Of a stretch of DNA of 35,108 nt, positions 1-8,396 are shown in pieces. The stretch is from DATGZX01 sp035296965 (GTDB taxonomy: Bacteria; Planctomycetota; Planctomycetia; Gemmatales; Gemmataceae). The notes under the pieces were generated by a model. It was given only the letters and a program-made list of their open reading frames with translations, was not told the DNA's origin and searched no databases. Position 1 is the first letter of the stretch. Each line of letters opens with the position of its first letter. The stretch lies in NCBI GenBank assembly GCA_035296965.1, contig DATGZX010000123.1:1-35108 (forward strand), read 5' to 3'. Both the position numbers and the translations under genes were made by a program.

Positions 1-114
1 TCTATCAAGCGGGCCAGCAGGCAGGGAAAAGAACATCGCTGGCTTGCAATATGAGGATCAACTCCCCCATCACCCTCCTGCCGGGCGCAAGGAAACTGCG
101 CACATTGCAGGGCG

Positions 115-129
115 GTGGGCGAAGCCCAC
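115..129. repeat. Small perfect hairpin in the 5' intergenic region
   Basis: The arms GTGGGC and GCCCAC enclose a three-base GAA loop. The flanking sequence is not T-rich, so it is not a typical Rho-independent terminator. The remainder of positions 1-216 holds only a possible 27-codon reading frame starting at 52, which shows no recognisable features; I see no gene there. Confidence 0.4.
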
Positions 130-216
130 GTTAAGACTTATCATTTTAGACTTGGCAGAGCACTAGAATGGAAATAGCCGTTCTCTCTTTCAACTAACCA
201 AGTTGTGGGGCTCGCC

Positions 217-417
217 ATGATCAAATGCAGTTTTTGCGAACAGCCACTCGTATGCAAGTCCTGCGGCCAGCCTTTTCACCCTCGCCAGGAAGAGACCCAC
301 ATTGGCCTGTATCAGCCGGACATGGCCATTTCCTGTCCGCTGTGCCAGAAACCACTGGTCTGCAAAGCGTGCGGCTACGCCTTTGGCGAGGTGGAAGAGG
401 ACGATAGCGATCCCTGA
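217..417 (+). CDS. Small tandem zinc-ribbon protein
   Basis: A 66-residue protein of unknown function. It consists of two copies of the same cysteine pattern: Cys4, Cys7, Cys13, Cys16 and Cys40, Cys43, Cys49, Cys52. Each copy has CxxC, then a PLVCK stretch, then CxxCG, which suggests two structural zinc sites produced by internal duplication. The tail is acidic (EVEEDDSDP). There is no signal peptide, so it should be cytoplasmic. The ATG at 217 is preceded by a short G-run; an in-frame GTG at 205 would add four residues. It converges on thiL with a 26-base gap. Such ribbons often bind nucleic acid or partner proteins, but nothing here indicates which. The cysteine pattern makes it likely to be a real gene despite its size. 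Confidence 0.7.
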   Translation: MIKCSFCEQPLVCKSCGQPFHPRQEETHIGLYQPDMAISCPLCQKPLVCKACGYAFGEVEEDDSDP

Positions 418-443
418 GAAGCATCCGCCTGCCGCCAGAGCAG

Positions 444-1370
444 CTATTGAAATGCGTGCACGTACCCACGAGGCTCAAGAACGCGGCGGCGGCCATCCTT
501 TTCGAGCCACAGGCCCTCTGCAACACATTCCCCGATGTGGGCGAGCGTGATCCCCGAGACCGGTTGCGTGCGCAGCAAGCGTTCGCCGTCCGCGGGTGAC
601 AAGGCAAACACTAGCTCGAAGTCTTCACCATCCGTGAGCGCGTGCTCCAGCGGCGTTTGGCTGTCGTTCATGGATCGGGCAGCACTCGTGATCGGAATGC
701 TTTCGGCATGCAACACGGCCCCACAGCCGCTCTCCACGCAAAGGTGGTTGACGTCGGCTGCCAAACCATCGCTGATGTCGATCATTGCGTGAAGCTCCGT
801 AGAGGCGTGAAGCGCCAGGGCTTCCTGCACGCGCGGAGTGAAAGTCAGGTGTTTGCCCAGGATGCTGCCTCCCAGCGGTCCCGTTACCAAAAGCCAATCT
901 CCCGGCCGGGCTCCATTTCGACGTACCGGACCGCGGTTGGTGGCTTCGCCAATGAGGGTGACGGAGATCACGAGTGGCCCCTCCCAGCTGTTCGTGTCGC
1001 CGCCCGCCAGGGCCGTGTTGAATTGATCGGCCATCTCGCGTAGGCCGTGGTACAATTCCTCGGCCAGCTGTCGCCCTCCTTGACGAGGGAGGCCGACGCT
1101 GACCACCGCGGCAACGGGCTTACCGGCCATCGCAGCGATGTCGCTGAGGTTGACAGCCATGGCCTTGCGGCCCACCAGCCGCGGTCCGGCCTCAGACAGG
1201 CGAAAGCAACTCCCTTCTAGAAGCATGTCGGTCGTGACCAGGCAGGGCGCATGTGGAGACAGACGCAGGGCTGCGGCGTCGTCGCCGGGCCCGATGAGCA
1301 CGCGCGGGTCCTGGGGCGTCGCCTTGCGAAGCCAATCGATATAAGCGAACTCCCCGGCAAACTCGGCCAT
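444..1370 (-). CDS. thiL: Thiamine-monophosphate kinase
   Basis: ThiL phosphorylates thiamine monophosphate to thiamine diphosphate with ATP, the last step of cofactor synthesis, in the cytoplasm. The 308 residues match the family length. Visible family motifs are GPGDDAAAL (about residues 27-35, metal and ATP binding), AVNLSDIAAMAGKP in the AIR-synthase-like N-terminal fold, GGDTNSWEGP, DISDGLAADVNHL and DGEDFELVF near the C-terminus. The ATG at 1370 is chosen because a GGGAGGA ribosome site lies about eight bases upstream and the family usually starts just before the conserved (E)FAYIDWL helix; the frame stays open to 1478, but that extension is basic and unlike ThiL. No other thiamine gene is nearby. 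It is divergent from the WD40 gene, with about 250 bases between them. Confidence 0.93.
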   Translation of the reverse strand: MAEFAGEFAYIDWLRKATPQDPRVLIGPGDDAAALRLSPHAPCLVTTDMLLEGSCFRLSEAGPRLVGRKAMAVNLSDIAAMAGKPVAAVVSVGLPRQGGRQLAEELYHGLREMADQFNTALAGGDTNSWEGPLVISVTLIGEATNRGPVRRNGARPGDWLLVTGPLGGSILGKHLTFTPRVQEALALHASTELHAMIDISDGLAADVNHLCVESGCGAVLHAESIPITSAARSMNDSQTPLEHALTDGEDFELVFALSPADGERLLRTQPVSGITLAHIGECVAEGLWLEKDGRRRVLEPRGYVHAFQ

Positions 1371-1622
1371 ATCCTTAATCCTCCCGGCTCCCACGCTGCT
1401 GCGCTGGAGTCTTCCGCCGACACGAGAGCCCTGGCGCTCCCAGCCGATTTTGTCCATTTTGCCGATCTGTTCCTGCAAGAATTATCCCCGGCACCCATTA
1501 TTTCCTCAAGTTACGCAGAGTCCAAGGCACCAGGTACGAAAAACTGTTGTAGAATTTTCAGATAGGCGTGAAAGATCGAAGTTGCCTGGCGGCTTTCTTT
1601 CGCGTCTCTTGCCGGGGGATTT

Positions 1623-3491
1623 ATGACTGCCGCAAGCGCTTTACCTTCCCCAGAACAAATCTGCCCCGCACCAGGACTGCTGCGCATCTTTGGCGATGCC
1701 CGCTTCCATGCCGACGGTGAGCTGCTGGCCCTGGCTTTTGGAAGCGACGGCAACCTTTGGTCTGTAGAAGACCCCGGGATTCTGCGCCACTGGGACAAGA
1801 CGGGCCGGCAATTGGAATACCGGTTCCTAAGCGACCTGGAGACCCTTTGGAGTTTCAGCAAGGATGCTCGCTTCCTTGCTTCGGCGAGCGACGATTTGTC
1901 CTTGTGGGAGACAGCCACGGGACGGCTCTTGCGCGTCATCGCGCAGCCTTCCTGGGTGACTGCGATAGCGTTCCGCGGCGATTCAACGCTGGTGGCGACA
2001 GGTCACGACGATGGGATCGTGCGTTTGTGGGAGGGGGGGAGCGGACGCTTGGTCCGCGAGCTTGCCAACCATGATCGTGCGATTAGCGCTTTGGCCTTCA
2101 GCCCCGAGGGCGGGCGCCTGGCCGGGGCGAGCGAGGATAAGTCGATTTCGATCTGGGCCACCGAGACGGACCAACTCCTGGGAAGCCTCAAGGGGCATAC
2201 CGATCGAATCCAGGCTCTTGCATGGGACCCAAAGGGCGAGCGCCTCGTTTCCGGCGGGTGGGATACCACCGCGCGCGTCTGGGACACCGCCACTTTTGAG
2301 CCGCTCATCCTGCTCAATGCCCATGCTACTCAACTCACGGCGCTCGATTTCAGCCCGAACGGTCAGCTGCTCGCATGTTCCGACTCTCTCGAAACCATCT
2401 TCATTTGGGATTTCACGACCTATCGTATTCGAAAACGTTTGCAGGGAGCCAGGGGCCAGATCTCTTGCCTGGCGTTCGCGCCCGACGGCCGATATGTTGC
2501 TTCCGGCGGATCAGAGCGCGTGATCTATTGTGCCGATCTCGAGCAAGGCGAGCCGGGCAGGACCGGGTCTCACAGCTCGATTGACTTGAGCGGCTTTCGC
2601 CGCAGCGGAACGGGAATGGCCCTCAGTCCCGATGGCACGCGCGTGGCAACTGCCAGCGATGCAACCCTCGTGGTCTGGGACACGCTTACCGGCCAGAGCC
2701 TGCTGCAATTCGAGGGCGAGGCATCGTTCGACAGCCTCGCCTTTAGCCCCGACGGACATTGGCTGGCAGGCGGGGGCGCAGATGCCTCGATCCGCCTGTG
2801 GGAAGCCGCCAACGGTCAACTGCGCACGCACTTCCAGGACACGGAGAATCCCCAGCCCGTAAGCAGCCTGGCCTTTTCACCCGGATCCGCAATACTGGCC
2901 TCAGCCAGCGCCGTCGGCACAGAGGTCCTGCTGTGGAATGTGGCCGGCGGCGTGCCTGAATTGTTGATCCCGGATGCGCTGGACGGCTGCACGATCGAAT
3001 CGTTGGCTTTTCATCCGCAAGGCAACCTGCTGGCCGTGGGTGGAATCGATTGGTTGGCAACCGGAGGATCCAACGGGGCGGTCAGCATCTGGAACCTGAG
3101 CGAACGCTGTGAAACCGCCACCTTCGAAGGCGGCGTCACCTGTCTCGTTTTTCATCCGACCGGCCATTGGCTGGCGGCGGCGGCGCTGGACAAGTCCATC
3201 TGCATTTGGGACCTAAAAGGGAGACGGTTGACGGCCGAGCTTGTCGGGCACCAGGAAACGGTGACCTCCGTGGCCTACAGCCCGGACGGCCGTTGGCTGG
3301 CCTCCGGTGGCGACGATCGCATTCTTTGTCTCTGGGATACGGCCACCGGCAAGCTGGCCGCCAGGGCTGAACTGAACACCCAGATCAAATCCCTCACATT
3401 TTCTCCGTCCGCGCGGCACCTCTATACCGGCAACAGCAACAGGACGTGCTATCAATTCGAAGTGGAACGCCTGGTCGCCCAGGGCGTGTAG
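1623..3491 (+). CDS. WD40 repeat protein, 14 units (double propeller)
   Basis: A 622-residue protein made almost entirely of WD40 repeats. I count 14 units, each with a core such as LAFSPDG followed by LASGG and a closing LWDTATG; the best matches are around ALAFSPEGGRLAGASEDKS and SVAYSPDGRWLASGGDDR. Fourteen units fit two seven-bladed beta-propellers. There is no signal peptide or membrane helix, so it is probably cytoplasmic, acting as a protein-interaction scaffold. The ATG at 1623 follows a GGGGGA ribosome site. The stop is 91 bases before a Ser/Thr kinase on the same strand, so they may be co-transcribed and the propeller could bind the kinase or its substrates (inference). Several units are degenerate, especially the second and the eleventh, which carries an insertion (GGIDWLATGG). 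The specific partner cannot be read from the sequence. Confidence 0.9.
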   Translation: MTAASALPSPEQICPAPGLLRIFGDARFHADGELLALAFGSDGNLWSVEDPGILRHWDKTGRQLEYRFLSDLETLWSFSKDARFLASASDDLSLWETATGRLLRVIAQPSWVTAIAFRGDSTLVATGHDDGIVRLWEGGSGRLVRELANHDRAISALAFSPEGGRLAGASEDKSISIWATETDQLLGSLKGHTDRIQALAWDPKGERLVSGGWDTTARVWDTATFEPLILLNAHATQLTALDFSPNGQLLACSDSLETIFIWDFTTYRIRKRLQGARGQISCLAFAPDGRYVASGGSERVIYCADLEQGEPGRTGSHSSIDLSGFRRSGTGMALSPDGTRVATASDATLVVWDTLTGQSLLQFEGEASFDSLAFSPDGHWLAGGGADASIRLWEAANGQLRTHFQDTENPQPVSSLAFSPGSAILASASAVGTEVLLWNVAGGVPELLIPDALDGCTIESLAFHPQGNLLAVGGIDWLATGGSNGAVSIWNLSERCETATFEGGVTCLVFHPTGHWLAAAALDKSICIWDLKGRRLTAELVGHQETVTSVAYSPDGRWLASGGDDRILCLWDTATGKLAARAELNTQIKSLTFSPSARHLYTGNSNRTCYQFEVERLVAQGV

Positions 3492-3582
3492 CAGCCGGCC
3501 GGCCCCTGAGATTTGTTTGCTGAGGCCGATGCGCCGCGGCTAAGATGAATCCAGCATCTGCAGAGTGGGAAAACTCGAGATC

Positions 3583-5214
3583 ATGGACCCAGCCACGCAA
3601 ATGCCTCCGCCATCTTCCAGCTTCGTGGACGCCACGTCTCCCGAGGGCGACCTCAACGGCAAGCGCCTGGGGGATTTTCACGTCTTGCACCGTCTTGGCC
3701 AGGGAGGCATGGGAGAGGTTTATCTGGCCGAACAAATCTCTCTGAAGCGGAAAGTGGCAATCAAGATCATGCGCACGGACGTGCCTCTTAGCCCCACCGC
3801 TCACCAGCGCTTCCGGGCCGAGGCGGAGGCCGTGGCCCGGCTGACGCACGCAAACATCGTCCAAGTTTATGCCTTTGGGGTGGAAGGCGGACTTCATTAC
3901 ATGGCCCTTGAATACGTCGAGGGCCGCAACCTGGCCGAGTACCTGGCGAGAAAGGGGCCCCCAGAGCTGCCTCTAGCCGTGAGCATCATGCGCCAGGTCG
4001 CGTCAGCCTTGCAGCGCGCCGGTGAGATGGGCATCATCCATCGCGACATCAAGCCCGAGAACATCCTTCTGACGCGCCGCGGCGAGGTCAAGGTCGCCGA
4101 TTTCGGTCTCTCGCGTTGTTTTGCCGATGAGCAAGCCGGGCCCCATCTCACGCAGAGCGGCATCACCATGGGAACTCCGCTCTACATGAGCCCGGAGCAA
4201 ATTCAAGGCGAACCGCTCGATCCCCGGACGGACATTTATTCCTTCGGCGTGACCTGTTTCCACATGCTGACGGGGCAACCACCCTTCCGCGCCGAAAATC
4301 AATTTGAGCTGGCGCTGCAGCATGTCAAGAGCGAGCCGACGCCGCTCGCACAGGTACGTTCCGATCTGCCCGCGGAGCTGTGCGCGGTGGTGCACAAAAT
4401 GATGGCGAAGAGCCCTGCGCAGCGCTACCAGACGTGCAGCGAGGTGCTGAAAGACCTGATTCGCGTTCGAGATGTGCTGGCCGGTCAAAAGACCTTAGCC
4501 AGCGGAACCTTTGCGAGCGCGCCGCCTTCTCAGCCCGCGTACTCGACGGACACGGCAGTCCAGAGCCCTCCCAGGCGCCTGGGGGTCTGGGTCTTCGGCA
4601 TTGTGTTCACGTCATTTTTGGCACTGGTGGGCGGAGGTGCGGCAGCATGGATGGCCGGCCGACCACGAGCAGTCCCGACACCGCCACCCTTGCCCTCGAT
4701 TGCAGACAGCCCTGACGTGCCGGCCCTCACCGAGCTGCAAAAGCAGGAGAAGTTTCTCCGCGATGCCGTCGAGCAGTATGCGAATCCGGCCGGCGAGAAG
4801 AGTCGTCTGGAACTTGGCTTACGATACAATCTTGAATTGGGACGGTTTTACCTCGATCATAATCGACTCGACGATGCTGACCGCCTTTTCACGGGCCTCA
4901 CCAAGAATTCATCCAGGATTGAGGCTTATCGAACGCTGGGGCGCCTGGGTCATGCCATCGTTCTGGCAAGGGAAGACCGTCCAGCCCAATTCAACCAGGC
5001 TTTTTTGGATGTGCTCGAGGAGAAATCACAGCAGGGAAAGCCGGCAGACCACCTGGCCTTTTTGCTGAATCAGCCAGAGCTTCGCTATCATATCGGTCGG
5101 GCTATCGACCGAAACCAGGCCAATATGGCCGGTCGTTCCTTACCGCTGGAGCTGAAGAAACTTCGCGATCCGCCAAAGCTGCCGCCAAGCGATGCCTCTC
5201 AAAAAGGTCGTTGA
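3583..5214 (+). CDS. Transmembrane Ser/Thr protein kinase (Hanks type) with helical tail
   Basis: Phosphorylates Ser/Thr of unknown targets. The kinase domain spans about residues 30-295: glycine loop LGQGGMGEVYLAE, ATP-binding Lys61 in VAIKIM, catalytic HRDIKPEN with Asp155, DFGLSR with Asp173, the activation-segment end GTPLYMSPEQ and DIYSFGV. All catalytic residues are present, so it should be active. A single membrane helix (about 334-358, WVFGIVFTSFLALVGGG) follows a Pro/Ser linker. The roughly 185-residue C-terminal part should lie outside the cytoplasm; it is helical and TPR-like (LELGRFYLDHNRLDDADRLF) and ends in a basic, Pro-rich tail. Length from the ATG at 3583 is 543 residues; a GTG at 3565 would add six. 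It follows the WD40 gene by 91 bases. The external domain may sense or bind a partner, but its ligand is unknown. Confidence 0.92.
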   Translation: MDPATQMPPPSSSFVDATSPEGDLNGKRLGDFHVLHRLGQGGMGEVYLAEQISLKRKVAIKIMRTDVPLSPTAHQRFRAEAEAVARLTHANIVQVYAFGVEGGLHYMALEYVEGRNLAEYLARKGPPELPLAVSIMRQVASALQRAGEMGIIHRDIKPENILLTRRGEVKVADFGLSRCFADEQAGPHLTQSGITMGTPLYMSPEQIQGEPLDPRTDIYSFGVTCFHMLTGQPPFRAENQFELALQHVKSEPTPLAQVRSDLPAELCAVVHKMMAKSPAQRYQTCSEVLKDLIRVRDVLAGQKTLASGTFASAPPSQPAYSTDTAVQSPPRRLGVWVFGIVFTSFLALVGGGAAAWMAGRPRAVPTPPPLPSIADSPDVPALTELQKQEKFLRDAVEQYANPAGEKSRLELGLRYNLELGRFYLDHNRLDDADRLFTGLTKNSSRIEAYRTLGRLGHAIVLAREDRPAQFNQAFLDVLEEKSQQGKPADHLAFLLNQPELRYHIGRAIDRNQANMAGRSLPLELKKLRDPPKLPPSDASQKGR

Positions 5215-5266
5215 CCGTCGATCCGCCGCGGGCGAGGGCCAATGCTCTGCAAGGCTGACCTGGATC

Positions 5267-5341
5267 AAACGAAAAAACAAGCGGGGATGACGAGGCCTTG
5301 ATCCCTTCGACTACGGGACCAAGAGCTTCGCGTTCCCCGCT
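5267..5341 (-). terminator. Long imperfect hairpin with U-tract, likely minus-strand terminator
   Basis: An outer 8-bp stem, AGCGGGGA (5279-5286) with TCCCCGCT (5334-5341), encloses an inner stem. CGAGGC and CTTGATCCC pair with GGGACCAAG and GCTTCG, with one mismatch, one bulged A and one G-U pair around a nine-base loop. Read on the minus strand, the outer stem is followed by TTGTTTTTTCG, the pattern of an intrinsic terminator. It lies about 150 bases past the stop of the secreted-protein gene at 5488-6459, beyond a repeat copy. It could instead be a structured RNA or another dispersed palindrome. Confidence 0.5.
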
Positions 5342-5355
5342 GATTGACTTGAGAG

Positions 5356-5479
5356 CTATATGGCCGTGCGTGAATCGGCTACTGCGGTTTGTGGGGCACG
5401 TTTGTAACGTGCCCAGACGCCGGCCGGCACGTTGAAAACGTGCCCCACAAATGCTGCCGAATTACGCACCGCCATATAG
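5356..5479. repeat. Nested palindromic repeat, copy A (GGGGCACGTT core)
   Basis: The outer inverted ends are CTATATGGCCGTGCG (left) and the complement of CGCACCGCCATATAG (right), matching at about 21 of 24 positions out to the conserved TCGGC. Inside lies a second inverted repeat, TTTGTGGGGCACGTTT against AAACGTGCCCCACAAA, with two further short hairpins of the AACGTGCC type at the centre. The outer ends match those of the copies at 8668-8769 and 15538-15641, but the inner palindrome is different. Confidence 0.85.
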
Positions 5480-5487
5480 TCCGCCCC

Positions 5488-6459
5488 TTATTCTCGCTTC
5501 AAGCCTTTCTCGATCAGCTCCTGGCTCACCTCGCTCTTGATCGTGATGCTGCTTCCATCGGTAGCTAGCTTCATGGCGCCAACCAGATCCACAATCGGCC
5601 CGATGTTTTTCTGCTGTCCGGCCACAAGGGCCAGGAAGCCTTTGGCCTGATTCAAAGCCTCCTTCAGATCCTCGGCGAGTTCCTTGGCGCTGTCGGCACT
5701 CTTCGTGGCGATGTCCACCTTGAACTTGACGTCTTTGCTAACGGTGATACCCAGGACAATGTTCTCAATCTTCTCAATATTTTTTTTGGCCTTCTCCTCA
5801 GCCACGTTTATGAATTCGGATTTTTTCAATGTTTCACCGGGAATGATCGCCCAGAGAGACTGATTCGCATCCTGCTTCTCGATGGCGGTGCGCAACTCTT
5901 TGCTCACGTCGCTTTTTTTCTTGCCTGCCGCTTTGGCAAGAGCATCGTTGACGTATTCTTTCTGGTTGGAGAAAATGATGGTCGTCTTGTCAATAATGGC
6001 GACGAACCCAGGCTTGCCGTCGGGAGCGGTAATCTCATAGACTTTGCCGTCGGCCTCTTTATGGATTACCAGTTTATCGGGCTTGTTCTTGGCTTCTTCT
6101 TCGGCCTTGGCTGCAAGCTTGTCCACATCGAACTGACCGTGGACGATGACAGCCACTTTCGGCTCACTACTTACACCATCAAAAGAGATCGTGAGGCTGG
6201 TCAAATCCTTCGTGGGGTCGAAGCCGACCGCATTGAGGATCTTGCTGGTTTCGTCATCTTTCTTGAGAGCGTCCTGCAAATGCGGCAACGCATATTTCTT
6301 GATGAGAGGGGACTCGACAATTTGCTTGACATTCACTGCCGCCACAATGGCGGTATCGTTGGGCAGGTACTTATCGACTTCGGCAGCTCGGGCCGGCAAG
6401 GCGAGTGCTAGGACAGTGCCAAAGAGCAACAGATACTTCATGCGACTTGACCTTAGCAT
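5488..6459 (-). CDS. Secreted protein of unknown function, related to the extracytoplasmic part of the ECF fusion at 16598-19030
   Basis: A 323-residue protein with a clear signal peptide: basic start MLRSSRMKY, hydrophobic LLLFGTVLALAL, likely cleavage after PARA (about residue 25). The mature part starts with a VDKYLPNDTAIVAAVNV segment followed by alternating helices and strands, and is rich in Lys and Glu. I do not recognise a named family, but the order of motifs parallels residues 315-605 of the ECF-DUF1559 fusion (LVPGNAMAFAHISI, the ESxxIKK helix, then a VSFVTDRIFL-like strand and a closing strand pair). The start at 6459 is chosen for an upstream GGAGG, 11 bases away; an ATG at 6441 with a weaker AAGG is the alternative. 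It is probably exported to the periplasm or surface. It stands alone, 185 bases from the rlmI stop. Confidence 0.8.
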   Translation of the reverse strand: MLRSSRMKYLLLFGTVLALALPARAAEVDKYLPNDTAIVAAVNVKQIVESPLIKKYALPHLQDALKKDDETSKILNAVGFDPTKDLTSLTISFDGVSSEPKVAVIVHGQFDVDKLAAKAEEEAKNKPDKLVIHKEADGKVYEITAPDGKPGFVAIIDKTTIIFSNQKEYVNDALAKAAGKKKSDVSKELRTAIEKQDANQSLWAIIPGETLKKSEFINVAEEKAKKNIEKIENIVLGITVSKDVKFKVDIATKSADSAKELAEDLKEALNQAKGFLALVAGQQKNIGPIVDLVGAMKLATDGSSITIKSEVSQELIEKGLKRE

Positions 6460-6643
6460 GGAAATTGCGACCTCCAATAAGAAAGAGCCTACTGCCGTCC
6501 ATCGCCAACCAAGGCGCCCAGAGATTACCTTGCTCGGAGAGCCAAAGTTTCATTCCCGTGCCAGCGCCCGAGCCGGGAAACGGTCTAAAGGACTGGCAGC
6601 TGCCGTTGTCACGCAAGAATTTTCACCCGGGAGAGACTAGCGT

Positions 6644-7852
6644 CTAGAGCACGCGGCAAATCAAACATTTCAGATAATTCGATTCTGGACATACCGCCGC
6701 AAGCGGATGATCCGGCGCTTGTCCGCCTCGTTGCAGAATCTGAATTCCCCGCCGCTCTTCTGCTGCCAATTGCGCAAGCAAGTCCTGTAGCATATCCATC
6801 GTGATGAGCCCCGAGCAACAGCAAGTTACCAGGATGCCATCGGATTCCAGGAGTCGCAGCGCTAGCGTTTGCAGCCTGCGATATCCACGGAGCGCCTCCT
6901 CCAGGGCATTGCGGGAGCGGGCAAACTTGGGTGGATCGAGAACGACCATGCCGAAGCGCTCCCCGGCCTCCACCAATTTGTGCAAATAAGCGAAGACCTC
7001 GGAGCGCACAAAGGACATGTTTTGCACGCCGTTGAGCTGGGCGTTTTCCCGGGCGAGCGCCAACGCCGGTTCCGATACGTCGACTCCGAGAACCGCGCTG
7101 GCTCCCGCGCGAGCCGCGTGCAGTCCAAAGCCGCCGGTGTAGCAAAAGGCATCGAGCAGGCGCCGGCCTCTGGCCAGGCCTGCCACGGCACGCCGGTTAT
7201 CCCGTTGGTCCAGATAGAACCCGGTCTTTTGGCCTTCGCGGAGATTTACCAGGAAGCGAGCGCCGGCCTCCTCGATGATCACCGGCTCGGTGGGGACTTG
7301 TCCCCACAGAAGTCCATCCTGGAGATCCAGCCCTTCCAGTTGACCTACGCCGCGCTCGGTGCGCAGGTAAATCCCTTCCGGGTGCATGACTTCGACCATC
7401 AGCTCGGCCAGCATTTCCTTGCGCTGCGCCAGGCCCAGAGAAGTGAACTGCACGATGAGCCAACGATCATAGCGGTCGACGGTGAGCCCGGATAAGCCGT
7501 CGCCTTCGCTGAACACGAGCCGGCAAGCCCGGCCCGGGCCGTCCAGGCCAAGGATTTGACTTCGCAAACGCCAGGCTGCGTCAAGACGTTGCGCAAAGAA
7601 ATCGCGATCCAGAGGCGTGTCCTGGCTCCAGGAGTACAGGCGCACGCGGATCTTGCTTCTGCTGTTGTACAGGCCGCGGGCGACGAAATTGCCGGTGTGC
7701 GAATAGAGATCGACCACGTCGCCATCGGCGGGTTCGCCCTCGACGACGGAAATGGCCCCCGCGTACACCCAGGGATGGCGCCCATAGAAGGGTCGCGCCC
7801 GGCGCGGCTGCAAAATGACACGACCGGGGCAGATGGAGAGACATTCAGCCAA
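6644..7852 (-). CDS. rlmI: Class I SAM-dependent 23S rRNA methyltransferase, RlmI type
   Basis: Predicted to methylate a cytosine of 23S rRNA (m5C1962 in E. coli for RlmI) using S-adenosylmethionine. The 402 residues match RlmI (about 396). An N-terminal PUA-like domain (VILQPRRARPFYGRHPWVYAGAI is the family opening, shown here in pieces: ARPFYGRHPWVYAGAI) is followed by EGDGLSGLTVDRYDRWL, the KTGFYLDQRDNRR segment, SAM motif I LDAFCYTGGFGLHAA, acidic VDVSEPALALA, and VVLDPPKFA near residue 310. The start is a TTG at 7852, 15 bases after the stop of the response-regulator gene; no better in-frame start exists, and the RlmI family begins here. The short gap suggests co-transcription with the regulator. 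Exact target base is inferred from family only; a paralogue such as RlmK-like cannot be excluded. Confidence 0.85.
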   Translation of the reverse strand: MAECLSICPGRVILQPRRARPFYGRHPWVYAGAISVVEGEPADGDVVDLYSHTGNFVARGLYNSRSKIRVRLYSWSQDTPLDRDFFAQRLDAAWRLRSQILGLDGPGRACRLVFSEGDGLSGLTVDRYDRWLIVQFTSLGLAQRKEMLAELMVEVMHPEGIYLRTERGVGQLEGLDLQDGLLWGQVPTEPVIIEEAGARFLVNLREGQKTGFYLDQRDNRRAVAGLARGRRLLDAFCYTGGFGLHAARAGASAVLGVDVSEPALALARENAQLNGVQNMSFVRSEVFAYLHKLVEAGERFGMVVLDPPKFARSRNALEEALRGYRRLQTLALRLLESDGILVTCCCSGLITMDMLQDLLAQLAAEERRGIQILQRGGQAPDHPLAAVCPESNYLKCLICRVL

Positions 7853-7867
7853 GGCTATCAGCTTTCT

Positions 7868-8365
7868 TCATTTCTCCCCACGCTCCACGGCGTCAATGTA
7901 CGCCAACGCGCGATCGAGGTCGCGCTTGTTGAGCCGGCTTTTGAGGACCGAGCGCACGCGCAAGAGCAACTCGGCTTTGTTGATGGGTTTGGTCAGGAAA
8001 TCGTCCGTACCCGCTTCGACCGCGCGCTCGATGTCGCTCGGCTGGTCGAGAGCGGTAATCATGAGGACGCCAATGTCCCGCGTTACCGGGTCGGCCCGAA
8101 GCCGTTTGCAGACTTCGAATCCGCTGATTTTCGGCATCATGATGTCCAGGAGGATCACGTCAGGCTGCCATTGCTTCACCTTGCGCAGCGTCTCCTCCCC
8201 GTCGGCAGCGGTCGCGATTTCAACCTTGCCGTCGCTGAGGTAGGCCTCCAGCAGTTCCACGCCTTGTGCGTTATCGTCGGCAATGAGAACGCGCGGAAGT
8301 TGGTCCCTGCCAAGGCTTTCCCTTGCTGGCCGAGGCCCGGTCGGATTATTGCCAGGTGGTTGCAT
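7868..8365 (-). CDS. Single-domain response regulator (receiver only)
   Basis: A 165-residue CheY-like receiver with no output domain. Visible: the acidic pair in VLIADDNAQG (about residues 30-31), phospho-acceptor Asp about 74 in VILLDIMMPKISG, the conserved Thr/Ser strand LMITALD, and the switch Lys about 126 in DFLTKPINK. After the receiver comes a short basic helix (LRVRSVLKSRLNKRDLDRAL). Such proteins pass phosphate between partners or act through protein contacts; no histidine kinase is adjacent. The ATG at 8365 is used; a GTG at 8374 would add three residues and neither has a strong ribosome site. It sits 15 bases before rlmI on the same strand. A Pro-rich N-terminal tail of about 25 residues precedes the fold. 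Confidence 0.88.
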   Translation of the reverse strand: MQPPGNNPTGPRPARESLGRDQLPRVLIADDNAQGVELLEAYLSDGKVEIATAADGEETLRKVKQWQPDVILLDIMMPKISGFEVCKRLRADPVTRDIGVLMITALDQPSDIERAVEAGTDDFLTKPINKAELLLRVRSVLKSRLNKRDLDRALAYIDAVERGEK

Positions 8366-8396
8366 GGTGGACACCGAAAGCGGGACTCTCTTTGAG

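Noticed and set aside
115..129. The small hairpin as a transcription terminator
   Set aside because: No T-run follows on either strand.
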